This document shows positions 17,879 through 29,403 of a DNA stretch of 64,000 nucleotides, one piece after another. A program made the translations under genes and the position numbers. The notes under the pieces were generated by a model. That model was not told the DNA's origin. It was given only the letters and a program-made list of their open reading frames with translations, and ran no database searches. Every line of letters starts with the position of its first letter. Within the stretch, counting starts at the first letter, position 1. Origin of the DNA: Salinibacter pepae (GTDB lineage: Bacteria; Bacteroidota; Rhodothermia; Rhodothermales; Salinibacteraceae); contig NZ_CAMTTE010000001.1 of assembly GCF_947077775.1 (NCBI RefSeq), forward strand, positions 3,500,501 through 3,564,500, written 5' to 3'.

Positions 17879-17920
17879 CAGCCCCCCCAACGCAGTCTCC
17901 TTCCAACCGCCTTTCATGCC

Positions 17921-18613
17921 ATGGCGCTTCCCCGTTCGCAGGACGGCCTCGTGCTGATGTGGAGTGGGGGCAAGGATGCAATGCTGGCCCTCGACGTGCT
18001 TCACAGCCAGTCGCCCCGGCGGGTGGGGGCGTTGCTCACAACGGTGACGGCGCACGAGGAGCGCGTCACGATGCACGGCACCCCACTGTCCCTCGTCGAA
18101 CGACAGGCCGACGCGCTCAATCTTCCGCTCCATGTCATGCGGGTGCCGCCCCAGCCCCCGAATGAGGTGTACGAGGCGCGTCTGGAGGCGGCCCTGACGC
18201 CCCTCCTGGAGGACGGGTTCTCGACCGTCGTCGCGGGGGACCTGTTCCTCGATGATGTGCGCGCCTACCGCGAAGCGCTGATCGAGTCGGTGGGGGCCAC
18301 GGCCCTGTTCCCGCTGTGGGGACGCGACACGACGTGGCTGGCCCAGCGCTTCTCGACGCGGGGCTACCGGGCCGTCGTGACCGCCGTCGACACCACCCAG
18401 CTCGATTCCTCCTTCGTGGGGCGGGCCTACGACGATTCGTTTTTGGAGGACCTGCCCGATGCGGTCGACCCCTGTGGCGAGAAGGGGGCCTTCCACACGT
18501 TCGTGAGCGACGGCCCGCCGTTTGCCGCGTCCGTGCCCGTGGCCGAGACCGGTCGAGACACCACGGGACGCATCCACACGGTCCGCCTTCGGGCGACCGG
18601 GGAGGAGGCGTAG
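17921..18613 (+). CDS. Dph6-like ATP pyrophosphatase (adenine nucleotide alpha-hydrolase fold)
   Basis: 230 residues. The PP-loop SGGKDAMLAL near the N-terminus and the internal VVAGDLFLDDVRAYREAL and FPLWGRDTTWLAQRFSTRGY segments match the DUF71/Dph6 family. In eukaryotes and archaea Dph6 amidates diphthine on EF-2; bacterial members cannot do that and have unassigned amide- or thiol-forming roles. The ATG at 17921 is chosen over the upstream ATG-like triplet because the PP-loop falls at the normal distance. It follows the USP pair and converges with clpC across a terminator. Confidence 0.82.
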   Translation: MALPRSQDGLVLMWSGGKDAMLALDVLHSQSPRRVGALLTTVTAHEERVTMHGTPLSLVERQADALNLPLHVMRVPPQPPNEVYEARLEAALTPLLEDGFSTVVAGDLFLDDVRAYREALIESVGATALFPLWGRDTTWLAQRFSTRGYRAVVTAVDTTQLDSSFVGRAYDDSFLEDLPDAVDPCGEKGAFHTFVSDGPPFAASVPVAETGRDTTGRIHTVRLRATGEEA

Positions 18614-18683
18614 GCGTAGCGTTTTCGCCCCGGGCCGGATTGGATCCGAGAATCGTGACGTGAGGGCCTGCTTCAACTCCCTG

Positions 18684-18726
18684 CAAACACAAAAACCCCT
18701 CCGCCCGGTGCTGCCGAACGGAGGGG
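18684..18726 (-). terminator. Rho-independent terminator of clpC
   Basis: On the minus strand CCCCTCCG/CGGAGGGG (18719-18726 with 18696-18703) forms an 8-bp stem with an inner CGG/CCG pair, followed by TTTTTGTGTTTG. It lies about 25 bases past the clpC stop codon. Confidence 0.8.
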
Positions 18727-18750
18727 AAGGGGGGCTTTGCAGGAGAACGG

Positions 18751-21378
<2,628 letters not shown>

Positions 21379-21684
21379 ACCAGATGGGTTGAACGATCAA
21401 AAGCGCCGCGTCGGCGCCCTACACGAACGGGGATGCAACGAGGAGACATCGAAGCGCCCGTCCCTCGAAGGACGACCCCATGCGTGAAGCACGTGGTGCA
21501 AGCAGTAACCAGGCATCTGCGCATTCTGTTCCCCTCCCCGATCCGCCTGCATATTGGGAGGCGAACTAGTGCAGGAGCGTTACAAGATTGACGAAGCGGT
21601 CGGGCACGATGGTGTGACGCCAGACGGGCGTTAGGGGCCGAGCCCGGGGATCGTCAAGGGGCAGTGCGCGAAGGAAGGCGGGGA
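21379..21684. other. Intergenic region upstream of clpC
   Basis: 306 bases between the clpC start and the stop of the IscA-like gene, both on the minus strand. It should hold the clpC promoter. I see no CtsR or CIRCE-type operator, no convincing gene, and no strong hairpin with a T-run after the IscA-like gene. Confidence 0.4.
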
Positions 21685-22056
21685 CTAGGCCGCAAAGCTG
21701 GCGCCGCAGCCGCACGTCTCGGTCGCGTTGGGGTTCTCGAAGGTAAAGCCCCGCGCGTCGAGCCCGTCGTGATAGTTGATGGTGGTCCCCATCAGGTAGA
21801 GCCCGTGTCGCTTGTCCATGTAGACGGTGATCCCGTCGAGATTAAACACCTTGTCCTTCTCGCGCTCCTTGTCGAACCCGAGCACGTAGCTCATCCCCGA
21901 ACAGCCGCCGCCTTTCACGCCTACGCGGAGCCCATAGCCGTCCGGAATGTTCTTCTTGTTGATGATCTTTCGGATCTCGCGCGCCGCGTTCGGACTGATT
22001 TGGATTGGGGCGTCCTGGGAAGAGGTATCCGACGTCGGGGAGGCAATATCGGGCAT
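21685..22056 (-). CDS. HesB/IscA/SufA-type iron-sulfur carrier
   Basis: 123 residues. The A-type carrier motif is complete: GGGCSGMSYVLGF in the middle and ETCGCGASF at the C-terminus supply the three cysteines that hold an iron-sulfur cluster. The N-terminus (PIQISPNAAREIRKII) is typical. These proteins pass clusters from IscU or SufB to target enzymes. ATG 22054-22056 gives MPDIASPTSD before the domain; longer in-frame starts overlap the upstream region without similarity. No suf or isc gene is adjacent, so IscA, SufA or ErpA cannot be told apart. Confidence 0.9.
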   Translation of the reverse strand: MPDIASPTSDTSSQDAPIQISPNAAREIRKIINKKNIPDGYGLRVGVKGGGCSGMSYVLGFDKEREKDKVFNLDGITVYMDKRHGLYLMGTTINYHDGLDARGFTFENPNATETCGCGASFAA

Positions 22057-22307
22057 AGAAGGAAAATACGGATGAGCCTTTCTGCAGACCTCTCGATTCG
22101 TGGTCATGCCTACCAAACAGGGCATTTCCCTGTTCCGGTGCCCACGGCCTCGCAGGCAGGCATCCCTGGAGAACCCGTCCCTTCACCGCGAAGGTGCCGG
22201 CCCCGAATTGGTGGATTCGAGAAATGTGTTTGGGACCGATGGACCCGTGGGCCATGCAGACAGTCCGTTGACGTGCTCCCGCTTCCCACAAGTTTCTCCG
22301 TGCCGTC

Positions 22308-22970
22308 GTGACTTCTATCAAACCGCCCGCGTCCGTTCCGCCTTCTGCAATCGCTGCTGTCCTGGGGGCTTTGCTCTTGCTGGGGGGGCTCGACACAAAA
22401 GCCCTGGGACAGTCCAGGGGGGCGTCCCACGACTCGTTGGCCCAGGTCCAGTCGGCGCAGTTCGGAGACGCCCGGCGCGCGCATCTGTGGCGGGTTGGGG
22501 CGTGGGGGGGCGTCAACGCGCTGGGGGGACTGGCGCTGGTCTGGGCGTCGTCCCGCTCGGCCCAGTCGACCCGATGGCACTTTGGGGCCATGTCGGCGGG
22601 GTGGGGGCTCGTGAACGCCGGCATTGCCGCCGGGGGGCTTCTGGCGTCCGGGCCCCCGCCGGCGGAGGCCGGCCCCTTGCTGGCGGCGGAGCGACAGTTT
22701 CACGACGTGCTGCTCCTCAACCTCGGGCTGAACGTTGCGTACTCGGCCGTCGGCGCCACCATGCTCGGGGCGAGCTACTACGGCATCGACACCGTCGGCC
22801 GGTGGCGCGGCTTCGGCACCTCCCTCATCCTGCAGGGGGCCGGGCTGCTCGTGCTGGACGGCATCGCGTTCTGGGCGTCGCGGGGCCGCCTGTCGTCGCT
22901 CCTCGACGCGGGCGTGCAGCTGTCCGTGCACCCCGCGCCGACGGGCCTGGCCCTCACGCTTCAGTTCTGA
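22308..22970 (+). CDS. DUF6992-like multi-span membrane protein of unknown function
   Basis: 220 residues from a GTG start. An N-terminal hydrophobic segment (SAIAAVLGALLLLGGL) looks like a signal peptide, followed by four hydrophobic helices: WGGVNALGGLALVWASS, AGWGLVNAGIAAGGLLAS, NLGLNVAYSAVGATMLGAS and LILQGAGLLVLDGIAFWAS. The pattern of paired helices with conserved Trp/Asn and a His-rich turn resembles, from memory, the Bacteroidota DUF6992 family. No activity is known. Its last 10 bases overlap the end of the convergent S9 peptidase gene. Confidence 0.65.
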   Translation: MTSIKPPASVPPSAIAAVLGALLLLGGLDTKALGQSRGASHDSLAQVQSAQFGDARRAHLWRVGAWGGVNALGGLALVWASSRSAQSTRWHFGAMSAGWGLVNAGIAAGGLLASGPPPAEAGPLLAAERQFHDVLLLNLGLNVAYSAVGATMLGASYYGIDTVGRWRGFGTSLILQGAGLLVLDGIAFWASRGRLSSLLDAGVQLSVHPAPTGLALTLQF

Positions 22971-25384
22971 GGCCGGGCCGGCCCGACGCTCTCCTGAATG
23001 AGTTCGAAAATGCGCCGGTACTCGTCCGTCCAGCTCGACGGCTCCTCAAAGCCGTGCCCCTCCACTGGATAGATCGCCAGCTCCCAGTTCTCCTTGCCGA
23101 GCTCGATGAGGCGCTGGGTGAGCCGGAAGATGTCCTGCGGCTGCACGTTCGTATCGACGAGGCCGTGGGGCATGAGGAGCGGGTCCTCCAGCCCCTCCGC
23201 GTGGTAGATGGGGGAGGAGCGGGCGTAGGCGAGGGAGTCGGTTTGCGGGGTGTTCAGGATGTTGGACGTGTAGACGTCGTTGTAGTGGGCCCAATCGGTG
23301 ACCGAGCGGAGCGCCGCCCCGCCACCGAAGTGCTCCGGTTCGGTGAAGAGGGCCATCAGGGTCATGAAGCCGCCGTACGAGCCGCCGTAGATGAACCGAC
23401 GCTCGGCGGGAATGCCGTAGGTGTCCCCCACCCACTTGGCGGCGTCAACGTAGTCTTGCAGGTCGCGCCCCCCCATGTGGCGGTAGACGGCCGTGCGCCA
23501 GTCGCGCCCGTAGCCCGCCGACCCGCGGTAGTCCACGTCGACCACCGTGTAGCCGAGGTCCGTGAGCATGTTGTGGAACATGTACTCGCGGAAGTACGGC
23601 GGAAAGTCTTTGAGGACGTTTTGCAGATAGCCGGCGCCGTGGACGAAGAACACGGCCGCGCCGTTCGGATTGCCGGGCCGAAAGACGTGGGCGGGCACCT
23701 CCACCCCGTCCGAGGCCTCAAAGCGGGTGAGTTCCGGCATGCGCCAGTCGTAGGCGGCCCACTCGTCGGTGGGAGACGTGGTAATGCGGACCGGGTCCGC
23801 GTCCGCCGTGGCGTCTTTGAGGTAGAGGTCGGCGGGCTGGTTGGTGGTAGAGTAGAGCGTGGCGAGGCGCTCCCCATCGGGACTCAGGGCGGCGTCGTGG
23901 GTGCCCGCCATCTGGGTGAGGCGCGTGATGTCGCCACCGTCAGCGGGCATTCGCTCCACGTGCTGCTGGTGCGGCGAGTGCCGGTTGGTGGTCAGCGTCC
24001 ACGTTGAGCCGTCCTGCGACAGCCGCGCGTCGAGCACCTCGAAGTCCCCGCTCGTGAGTTGGGTGGTCTCGCCGGTTTCGACATCGACGGTGTAGAGGTG
24101 GCTGTAGCCGGTGGCCTCGCTCTGGAAGTAAAAGTGCTCTCCGTCGGGCATCCACCCCACGTTCCCGGGCCCGCCGTATGCGCTGATGCCGGGCCCCCCA
24201 ATCCAGGCCGTGTCGTGCTGCCGATCGAGCAGCGTAAGATCGCCCGTTTCGGGGTCAAGACGGGCGATCCACCGGTCCTTGTTGTTGTCCGCCCGCACCA
24301 CAAGAACCCCGTGGTCCCCGTCCGTGCTCCAGTAGGGGCCGTAGCTGTAAAGGGCCCGCTTCGTCTCGCTGGAATCACGCTCTGCGCCCTGCTCCTGTCG
24401 GTATTCCGGCACGTCGTAGGCGCCGGGGAGCTGGTGCAGGTTGACCGCAATCGTGGTGTCCCGCTGCAGGTCCTGCACGTACAGCGCAAAGTCGCCGGGC
24501 GGGATGCCAACCTTGGGCCGGGCGCGCTGAACGTCGGCGTGGCCCGATTCCGTGACGTAATCGATGACCTGCGTGGGATCGGCGGCGTCCGGCTGGGACT
24601 GCTGCGCGATCGTGACGAACCGCTCGGTCGGGTCCATGCGAAGGGCACTCACCTCGGCGTCTCCGGTGTAGAAGGGGGGCGGCGGGTCGTCGGCCTCGCG
24701 GTCTCGCTCTCGCGCTTCGTCGGCCTGCTCTTCCTCCTCGTCTCGCGCGCGGAGGGTCTCGAAGAGCTCCAGTTGCTGTTCTTCGAGGAACCGCTCGCGG
24801 GGGGACGGCGCGTCTTCTTGCGGTTCGCGCCCGGACTGCACGTCGGTCAGTTGCCGAATCTGGCCGGTGCTGAGGTGGACAGAAAACAGGTTGTCGTCCC
24901 GCTCGAACAACACCCGGTCCTCCTCCAGGCCGAACCGCGGATTGCCTTCGCGGGCCGGGGTGTCGGTGAGCCGCGTCTGGGTGTCCGTTTCGCGGTTGTA
25001 GAGGTACAGGTCGCCGTCGGCGGCGTAAACCTTCCGGGAAAAGTCGTCGGTGTAGACGTGCTCGCCGTGGTGCCAGCCGTCGAACGTGGGGGGGTTGGAC
25101 CGTCGCTCCGCCGGGGACACTTTTTGGGGGGCGCCGCCGCTGCGCGACACTTTGTAGAGCGAATCACTGGGAAAATCCCCGCCTGGGTTCCAGTTGAAAT
25201 AGAGGGCCTGTCCATTTTCGTGCCAGCGGGCATTGGTCGGCCAGTCGCCGATCCACGTCTCGGGTGCCTGCATGATTTGCTCGACCGTGAGCGACGAGGT
25301 GCGCTCGGCGGGCTGTCCCTGCGCCGGGCGCAAGGGGAGAAGAAGAACGGAGAGCGCGAGGAGAAGAGAGGAAAAGCGAGTCAT
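22961..25384 (-). CDS. Secreted prolyl-oligopeptidase-family (S9) serine peptidase
   Basis: 807 residues. MTRFSSLLLALSVLLLPLRP is a Sec signal peptide, with cleavage likely after the QGQ region. A long beta-propeller with WD40-like repeats (YSHLYTVDVETGETTQLTSG, for example) is followed by an alpha/beta-hydrolase domain. The catalytic triad is Ser669 (GGSYGG), Asp744 (GLVDTNVQPQ) and His777 (VEGHGFEEP), as in DPP IV/acylaminoacyl-peptidase relatives. An acidic, charged insertion occurs around residues 215-245. It probably degrades peptides in the periplasm or outside. Its 3' end overlaps the convergent membrane-protein gene by 10 bases; a degraded copy of its 5' end lies 2.5 kb upstream. Confidence 0.9.
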   Translation of the reverse strand: MTRFSSLLLALSVLLLPLRPAQGQPAERTSSLTVEQIMQAPETWIGDWPTNARWHENGQALYFNWNPGGDFPSDSLYKVSRSGGAPQKVSPAERRSNPPTFDGWHHGEHVYTDDFSRKVYAADGDLYLYNRETDTQTRLTDTPAREGNPRFGLEEDRVLFERDDNLFSVHLSTGQIRQLTDVQSGREPQEDAPSPRERFLEEQQLELFETLRARDEEEEQADEARERDREADDPPPPFYTGDAEVSALRMDPTERFVTIAQQSQPDAADPTQVIDYVTESGHADVQRARPKVGIPPGDFALYVQDLQRDTTIAVNLHQLPGAYDVPEYRQEQGAERDSSETKRALYSYGPYWSTDGDHGVLVVRADNNKDRWIARLDPETGDLTLLDRQHDTAWIGGPGISAYGGPGNVGWMPDGEHFYFQSEATGYSHLYTVDVETGETTQLTSGDFEVLDARLSQDGSTWTLTTNRHSPHQQHVERMPADGGDITRLTQMAGTHDAALSPDGERLATLYSTTNQPADLYLKDATADADPVRITTSPTDEWAAYDWRMPELTRFEASDGVEVPAHVFRPGNPNGAAVFFVHGAGYLQNVLKDFPPYFREYMFHNMLTDLGYTVVDVDYRGSAGYGRDWRTAVYRHMGGRDLQDYVDAAKWVGDTYGIPAERRFIYGGSYGGFMTLMALFTEPEHFGGGAALRSVTDWAHYNDVYTSNILNTPQTDSLAYARSSPIYHAEGLEDPLLMPHGLVDTNVQPQDIFRLTQRLIELGKENWELAIYPVEGHGFEEPSSWTDEYRRIFELIQESVGPARPQN

Positions 25385-25830
25385 AATCGAAGTACGCTTG
25401 GAATCGAGGATGTCACCCCGTAGCATAACGGCTGACGGACCCAATGTCGATGGGGCTGTCCCGCGTAATGCTGTTATTGCACAGCCGGGCTTTTGAACGA
25501 CTGTTCACCGCCTACAGGGGCTTCCTGTAGACGAGCGTGTACACGGCCCGACCGGGTCACTCGCAGTCGACACACTGTCATCCTCTCGCTGGGTCCTGGT
25601 GGACCCCGCTGTTGCGTTGATGTCTTTGATGGGGGCCGCATCACAGTACGGCCTAGACAACCGCATTGGGGGGATCGGTTCTCGCCCACCTGGTGATGAG
25701 GCGTCCCCGACGCGACGCTTCCTCCCGCGAATACGAACCCCTTTGCGTGTGCACCGTCCCAAAAAAGTGCGGACGTCTCCGTCCCCGGCAGGGACACACG
25801 CACAGCGCTCGGGGCGGGGGCACGTCCCCA
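25385..25830. other. Intergenic region between S9 peptidase and broken sulfotransferase-like gene
   Basis: 446 bases. The part next to the peptidase should hold its promoter. The rest contains only short arginine/proline-rich frames that I do not accept as genes. No insertion-sequence ends or direct repeats are visible. The low coding density matches the wider degraded stretch to the right. Confidence 0.4.
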
Positions 25831-27183
25831 CTACGGCACAGCGGACGTATTCCCCGACGAACACGCCCACGCGTCAACCTGCTGCCGTGTGAGATGGAGC
25901 CGGGTGGCCTTTGTAACCACGGGCACCTGGCGTGCGTCGTAGGGCGGATGAACCCATTCCCAAACCGTTCGGCCGGTGGAATCGACCTCCACAACCCGCC
26001 CCGCCTGTGCCTCGGTCAGCAGCATGTTGCCATTCGGCACGCGTTGAAATTTGCCCCGAACATCCGTGTAGAAAGGGTCCGAGGCGGACGTGGGGAATCG
26101 GATTTCCATCGAGTCGGTGTGGGGCTGCATGGCCACGATTCGGCTTCCCCCGAGCATCGTCCCCCGTTCGGTAAAGTCTTCGTTGTTGTCGAAGACGCCA
26201 ATCCAGCCGTCTCCGACGAAATCGGGATCGTGCTGTTGGATGAAGGGCGCTGAGGCATGCCACTTGGTCTCCTTCGTGTCGGGGTCGAGGACAAAGACGA
26301 GGTGCGGTTCCCGAAGCGAAACCAAGAGGTCGCCGGCGTCGAAGAGGGGGTATTCGTCAGCCATCCTGGGGGAGAGCGGCTCCACGTCGTTGAGGTGCAG
26401 CAGGTCTTTTGTCCCGGGGCCGTCCGTGCCGGCCTCCGGCTGGTTGACCTTGACTGCGTACCGCTCTAGGTCGTTCGCGTAGAGAACGTCGAGCACATTG
26501 ATGCTTTGCAGCAGGTCTCCGTTTTCGCCCACATGCAGCAACCTCTCGATCCACACCGACTCGTCGAGTCCGGAATATCCGTCGGGGCGGGCCGCGCTCG
26601 TCTGGCGGGGCCGCCGGCTCGTTCCTGGAATCCAGAACGTACCGTCGTGTGTCTACGCAATCGAGTGGTGGTTTCCCTCCGCCAAGCGCCACTGAATTCG
26701 CCCGCACGCGTCCAGCCGCACGGTGCCGACACGGGAGAGATTGACGAGGAGATCTCCATTCGGGGCGACGTGAGACCCGTGCAGGGCCCGGACCTCGGGG
26801 TATGTCCAACGCAGGTCGAGGGAGTCGGGAAAGAGCGATGCCTTCTCGACGGACCAATGATGAACCACCTGCCCCGTGCGGTCCATGAGCCTCACGCCAG
26901 CCGACCATGTGTCCTTCGTCTGCCACGTAGACGTGATGGCCGTGAGGCCGGGCTGAATGCGGCTCGAATCTACGGTTCGGGCGCCAGAACGATCGTACAC
27001 GCGATCAGCGAGGGGAGTGGGCTTTTCTGACCAGTATGTTTTCAGAATTGTGGCCTGGTCCGAGGCCTGCTCCAACACCTCGTTGGGAACCCACCGGTGC
27101 CACCGAGTCGCAAATCCGAGAAGAAATGCGATGAGGGCGACGGAAAAGACGAAGGAGAGCTTCGCAAAATGAGAAGATCGCAT
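25831..27183 (-). pseudogene. Arylsulfotransferase-like (ASST family 2) gene with an in-frame amber codon
   Basis: Two minus-strand segments lie in the same frame and are separated only by a TAG at 26653-26655. Joined, they give 450 codons with one stop. The N-terminal part has a membrane anchor (SFVFSVALIAFLLGFATR), HGSHVAPNGDLLVNLSRVGT and RLAEGNHHSIA; the C-terminal part continues THDGTFWIPG, LHLNDVEPL, LLVSLREPHLVFVLDP, HDPDFVGDGWIGVFDNNED and RVPNGNMLLTEAQAGRV, the repeated HxxD and NG(D/N) blade pattern of arylsulfotransferase-like propellers. Sequence on both sides is intact, so the loss is recent, is an error, or is read through. It sits between the S9 gene and its degraded copy. Confidence 0.75.
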
Positions 27184-27400
27184 CTTGGGCCGAAAACAAT
27201 TCTACGAACGGAGGGGCCGTGGCAGAAGGGGCCACGCCGGACCCCGAAAAGGGGATGAGGGGGCTTTTCGAGCCGCTCCTCCAGCCTGGTGGCTTCGGGA
27301 GAGGACGCCGGAGCGGGCAGACAAAACCAGGGAATGTACAGGGGGACGGCGGTTTGTCTACGGGCAAAAGGCAGTAGCGGGGCGTCTAACGGCTCGGGGC

Positions 27401-27412
27401 GGGGGGGGGGGG
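27401..27412 (+). repeat. Homopolymer of 12 G
   Basis: An uninterrupted G12 run, preceded by CGGGGC, in non-coding sequence. It is prone to length change and to sequencing error; no gene start lies close enough to suggest phase control. Confidence 0.9.
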
Positions 27413-27691
27413 CGATTCGCGGGCGGGAAGGGAAGCGCGTCGCCTTCCGCATGATGTCGTCGGTATGATACAGTGTGTACCGGTATGCTGCAATTCTGTA
27501 CCGAACCCATGGGGCGCACGGCCGTCGGGCAGGACGGCAGGCCCAACCAATCGTAGACCGGATCAACCGCAGACGGTGGCTGGTCGGGGGGGCACTCCAC
27601 TCCTGCTGTCGAACCCATCAGTGTGCCATTTCAAGCCCCACCCAGAGAGAAAAGTCCCACACACGGACCGGAGGACAGCACAGAAAGTGCT

Positions 27692-27848
27692 GTTTGTGCC
27701 ACTGCGCGCCGGTCGGGCGGTCGTCGATCCACGTCTGAGGCACTGGCCCGATGTGTTCGACCGTAAGCGACGCGGTGCGCTCGGCGGGCGGCCCCCCACC
27801 GCCGGTGGACGCGGGAAAGAAGACGAGCAAAGGTGGAACGCAGGACAT
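27692..27848 (-). pseudogene. Remnant of the 5' end of a second S9 peptidase gene
   Basis: On the minus strand a start codon at 27848 is followed by a hydrophobic stretch and then PAERTASLTVEHIGPVP and QTWIDDRPTGAQWHK. This aligns without gaps to residues about 24-55 of the intact S9 peptidase (PAERTSSLTVEQIMQAP, ETWIGDWPTNARWHE). The DNA itself aligns over roughly 100 bases, for example GATCCACGTCT and GGTGCGCTCGGCGGGC on the plus strand in both places. Past WHK the similarity ends and a stop follows. The rest of the gene is absent, so this is a decayed duplicate. Confidence 0.8.
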
Positions 27849-28085
27849 GCGTTCACAAAGAAGTGGGCGGGCATATCGGCTCCCAAATCGGCGGGGCGGA
27901 ATCCATCGTCAATCCTGCCGGCACGCACAATCCCCCCCACAAACCGAGTTGAAAAGTGCACGACTCATCCAAATCATGATGGGGGGATTCCTCCAGGAAG
28001 TGTGGACGGACCGGTCCCCATCCTGGACATTCACGGGCGTTCAGTGTTTAGATGATCGGCCGCTTCCGGAACCGACCGAAGGTAC

Positions 28086-28643
28086 ATGCCAGCTCCAGAA
28101 TTTCGTGTGTGGGACGGAGACGAAATGATTTACGTCAACGACAGCGCCGTCTGGTCGCTCAAGATCGAGGACTCTTCGGATTGGACCCTTCACCGCAAGA
28201 CCCGGCTCCACTGCCGGGCGTCTCCGGACACGAGCCTCATGCAACACATTGGACTGGCCGATGCCGAGGGGGCGCAGATCTTCGACGGCGACATCCTGCA
28301 GGATGAGCACGGGGCGGTCGCGATGGTCCGTTGGGCGTCGGACGCGGGGGGGTACGTCCTTCTACGAGAAAACGGCAAACCCGTCGGGCTCTCCGAAGAC
28401 AACATTCAGAACGGGCCCTGGCGCGTTGCGGGCAATCTCCACGAAACCCCGAACAGGATCGACCCGGACCTGAGCCGACTTCTGAACCGGCTCCGAGAGT
28501 ATACCGGCGAGGTGGAGTGTCCGATGTGTGGCGGGACCGAGTTTGAGGCGGGCGGCACCCCCGAAGACCGTCAGGGCCCCATCGCGGTCCACTGCGTGCG
28601 CTGTCACCACGTTATGTTGTTTCACGACGATGTCCTCCGGTAG
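28086..28643 (+). CDS. YopX-like protein with C-terminal zinc ribbon
   Basis: 185 residues. The first 130 follow the YopX pattern: FRVWDGDEMIYVND, LMQHIGLADAEGAQIFDGDILQ, MVRWASDAGGYVLL and WRVAGNLHETPN, a beta-rich fold found mainly in phages of Firmicutes and Bacteroidota. The last 50 residues add CPMCGG and, about 30 residues on, CVRCHH, four cysteines that could bind zinc. The YopX function is unknown. No other phage gene is seen nearby. ATG 28086 begins just before the conserved FRVWDG. It is separated from guaD by 67 bases, convergent. Confidence 0.75.
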   Translation: MPAPEFRVWDGDEMIYVNDSAVWSLKIEDSSDWTLHRKTRLHCRASPDTSLMQHIGLADAEGAQIFDGDILQDEHGAVAMVRWASDAGGYVLLRENGKPVGLSEDNIQNGPWRVAGNLHETPNRIDPDLSRLLNRLREYTGEVECPMCGGTEFEAGGTPEDRQGPIAVHCVRCHHVMLFHDDVLR

Positions 28644-28710
28644 GGCCCGCCCGTGGCGAGCGCGCCTGAGGATGCAAGCCCCGACGCACTTCGAGTCCGG
28701 ACGAAGGGGG

Positions 28711-29184
28711 TCAGTAGGCAACCCGGTCCTCGTAGTCGAGCCAGGCCTCAAAGGGGCGATCGGCCTCCTCGGAGAGAGCCTGGTCCATCGGGATCTGTCG
28801 CTCGGTGGGCGGCATTGCCATCTCCTCGTAGATGTGGTGGTCGTCGAAGCCGGCCTTGGCGGCGTCTTCCTGGGTGGCGGCGTAGTAGACCCGGTCGAGC
28901 CGTGCCCAGTACGCGGCGCCCAGGCACATGGGACAGGGCTCACAGGTGGCGTACAGCGTACAGCCCGTCAGTTCAAAGTCGTCTAGCGCGTCGCAGGCCC
29001 GTCGGATGGCGGTGACCTCGGCGTGGGCCGTCGGGTCGTTGAGGGTCGTGACCACGTTTGTGCCCCGTCCGACGATTTCTCCGTCCCGGACGACGAGGGC
29101 CGCGAACGGACCGCCCTGTCCGGTGGTCACGTTTTGGATTGCCATCTCGATGGCCTCACGCAGAAATGAAGAGGGAGAAGGCAT
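28711..29184 (-). CDS. guaD: Guanine deaminase (CDA-fold)
   Basis: 157 residues, the size of Bacillus GuaD. The enzyme converts guanine to xanthine in purine salvage. The zinc site is H54 with catalytic E56 (TAHAEVTAIRRAC) and the PCxxC cysteines C84 and C87 (CEPCPMCLGA). GGPFAALVVRDGEIVGRGTN, YWARLDRVYYAATQEDAAKAGFDD in two parts, and a C-terminal FEAWLDYEDRVAY match GuaD more closely than tRNA adenosine deaminase TadA. ATG 29182-29184 starts MPSPSSFLREAIEMA, the family N-terminus. It is divergent from the aminotransferase gene with 219 bases between. Confidence 0.9.
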   Translation of the reverse strand: MPSPSSFLREAIEMAIQNVTTGQGGPFAALVVRDGEIVGRGTNVVTTLNDPTAHAEVTAIRRACDALDDFELTGCTLYATCEPCPMCLGAAYWARLDRVYYAATQEDAAKAGFDDHHIYEEMAMPPTERQIPMDQALSEEADRPFEAWLDYEDRVAY

Positions 29185-29403
29185 TGGGGGGGTGGACTCG
29201 ATGGGGAGGACTCGAAAACGAAAGCCAGGGAGGAGAAACGGGTCGCCTGCCCAAATCGCCTCCATCATTCGGCTGCCGCGTCGCTTGGTTCCGGGGCGGA
29301 GTGGCGCGCGTTCGTGCGCCTGCTCCGAACCGCCGCTTGCATACCGCGCCGGGAAGCACTTTCTTGGCGGGTCCATCAGCGCACCGTATTTGGCGTTCCT
29401 GCC

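Larger units (their letters stand above)
27184..28085. other. Gene-poor stretch containing a peptidase remnant
   Basis: About 900 bases without an intact gene. It holds the S9 peptidase fragment (27692-27848) and a run of 12 G at 27401-27412. Other short frames are arginine- or proline-rich and show no family similarity. Base composition stays GC-rich. I see no transposase fragment or inverted repeats that would mark an element boundary. Confidence 0.5.

Noticed and set aside
25474-25803. 109-codon minus-strand frame after the peptidase promoter
   Set aside because: Low-complexity mix without family similarity, inside a degraded zone; not supported.
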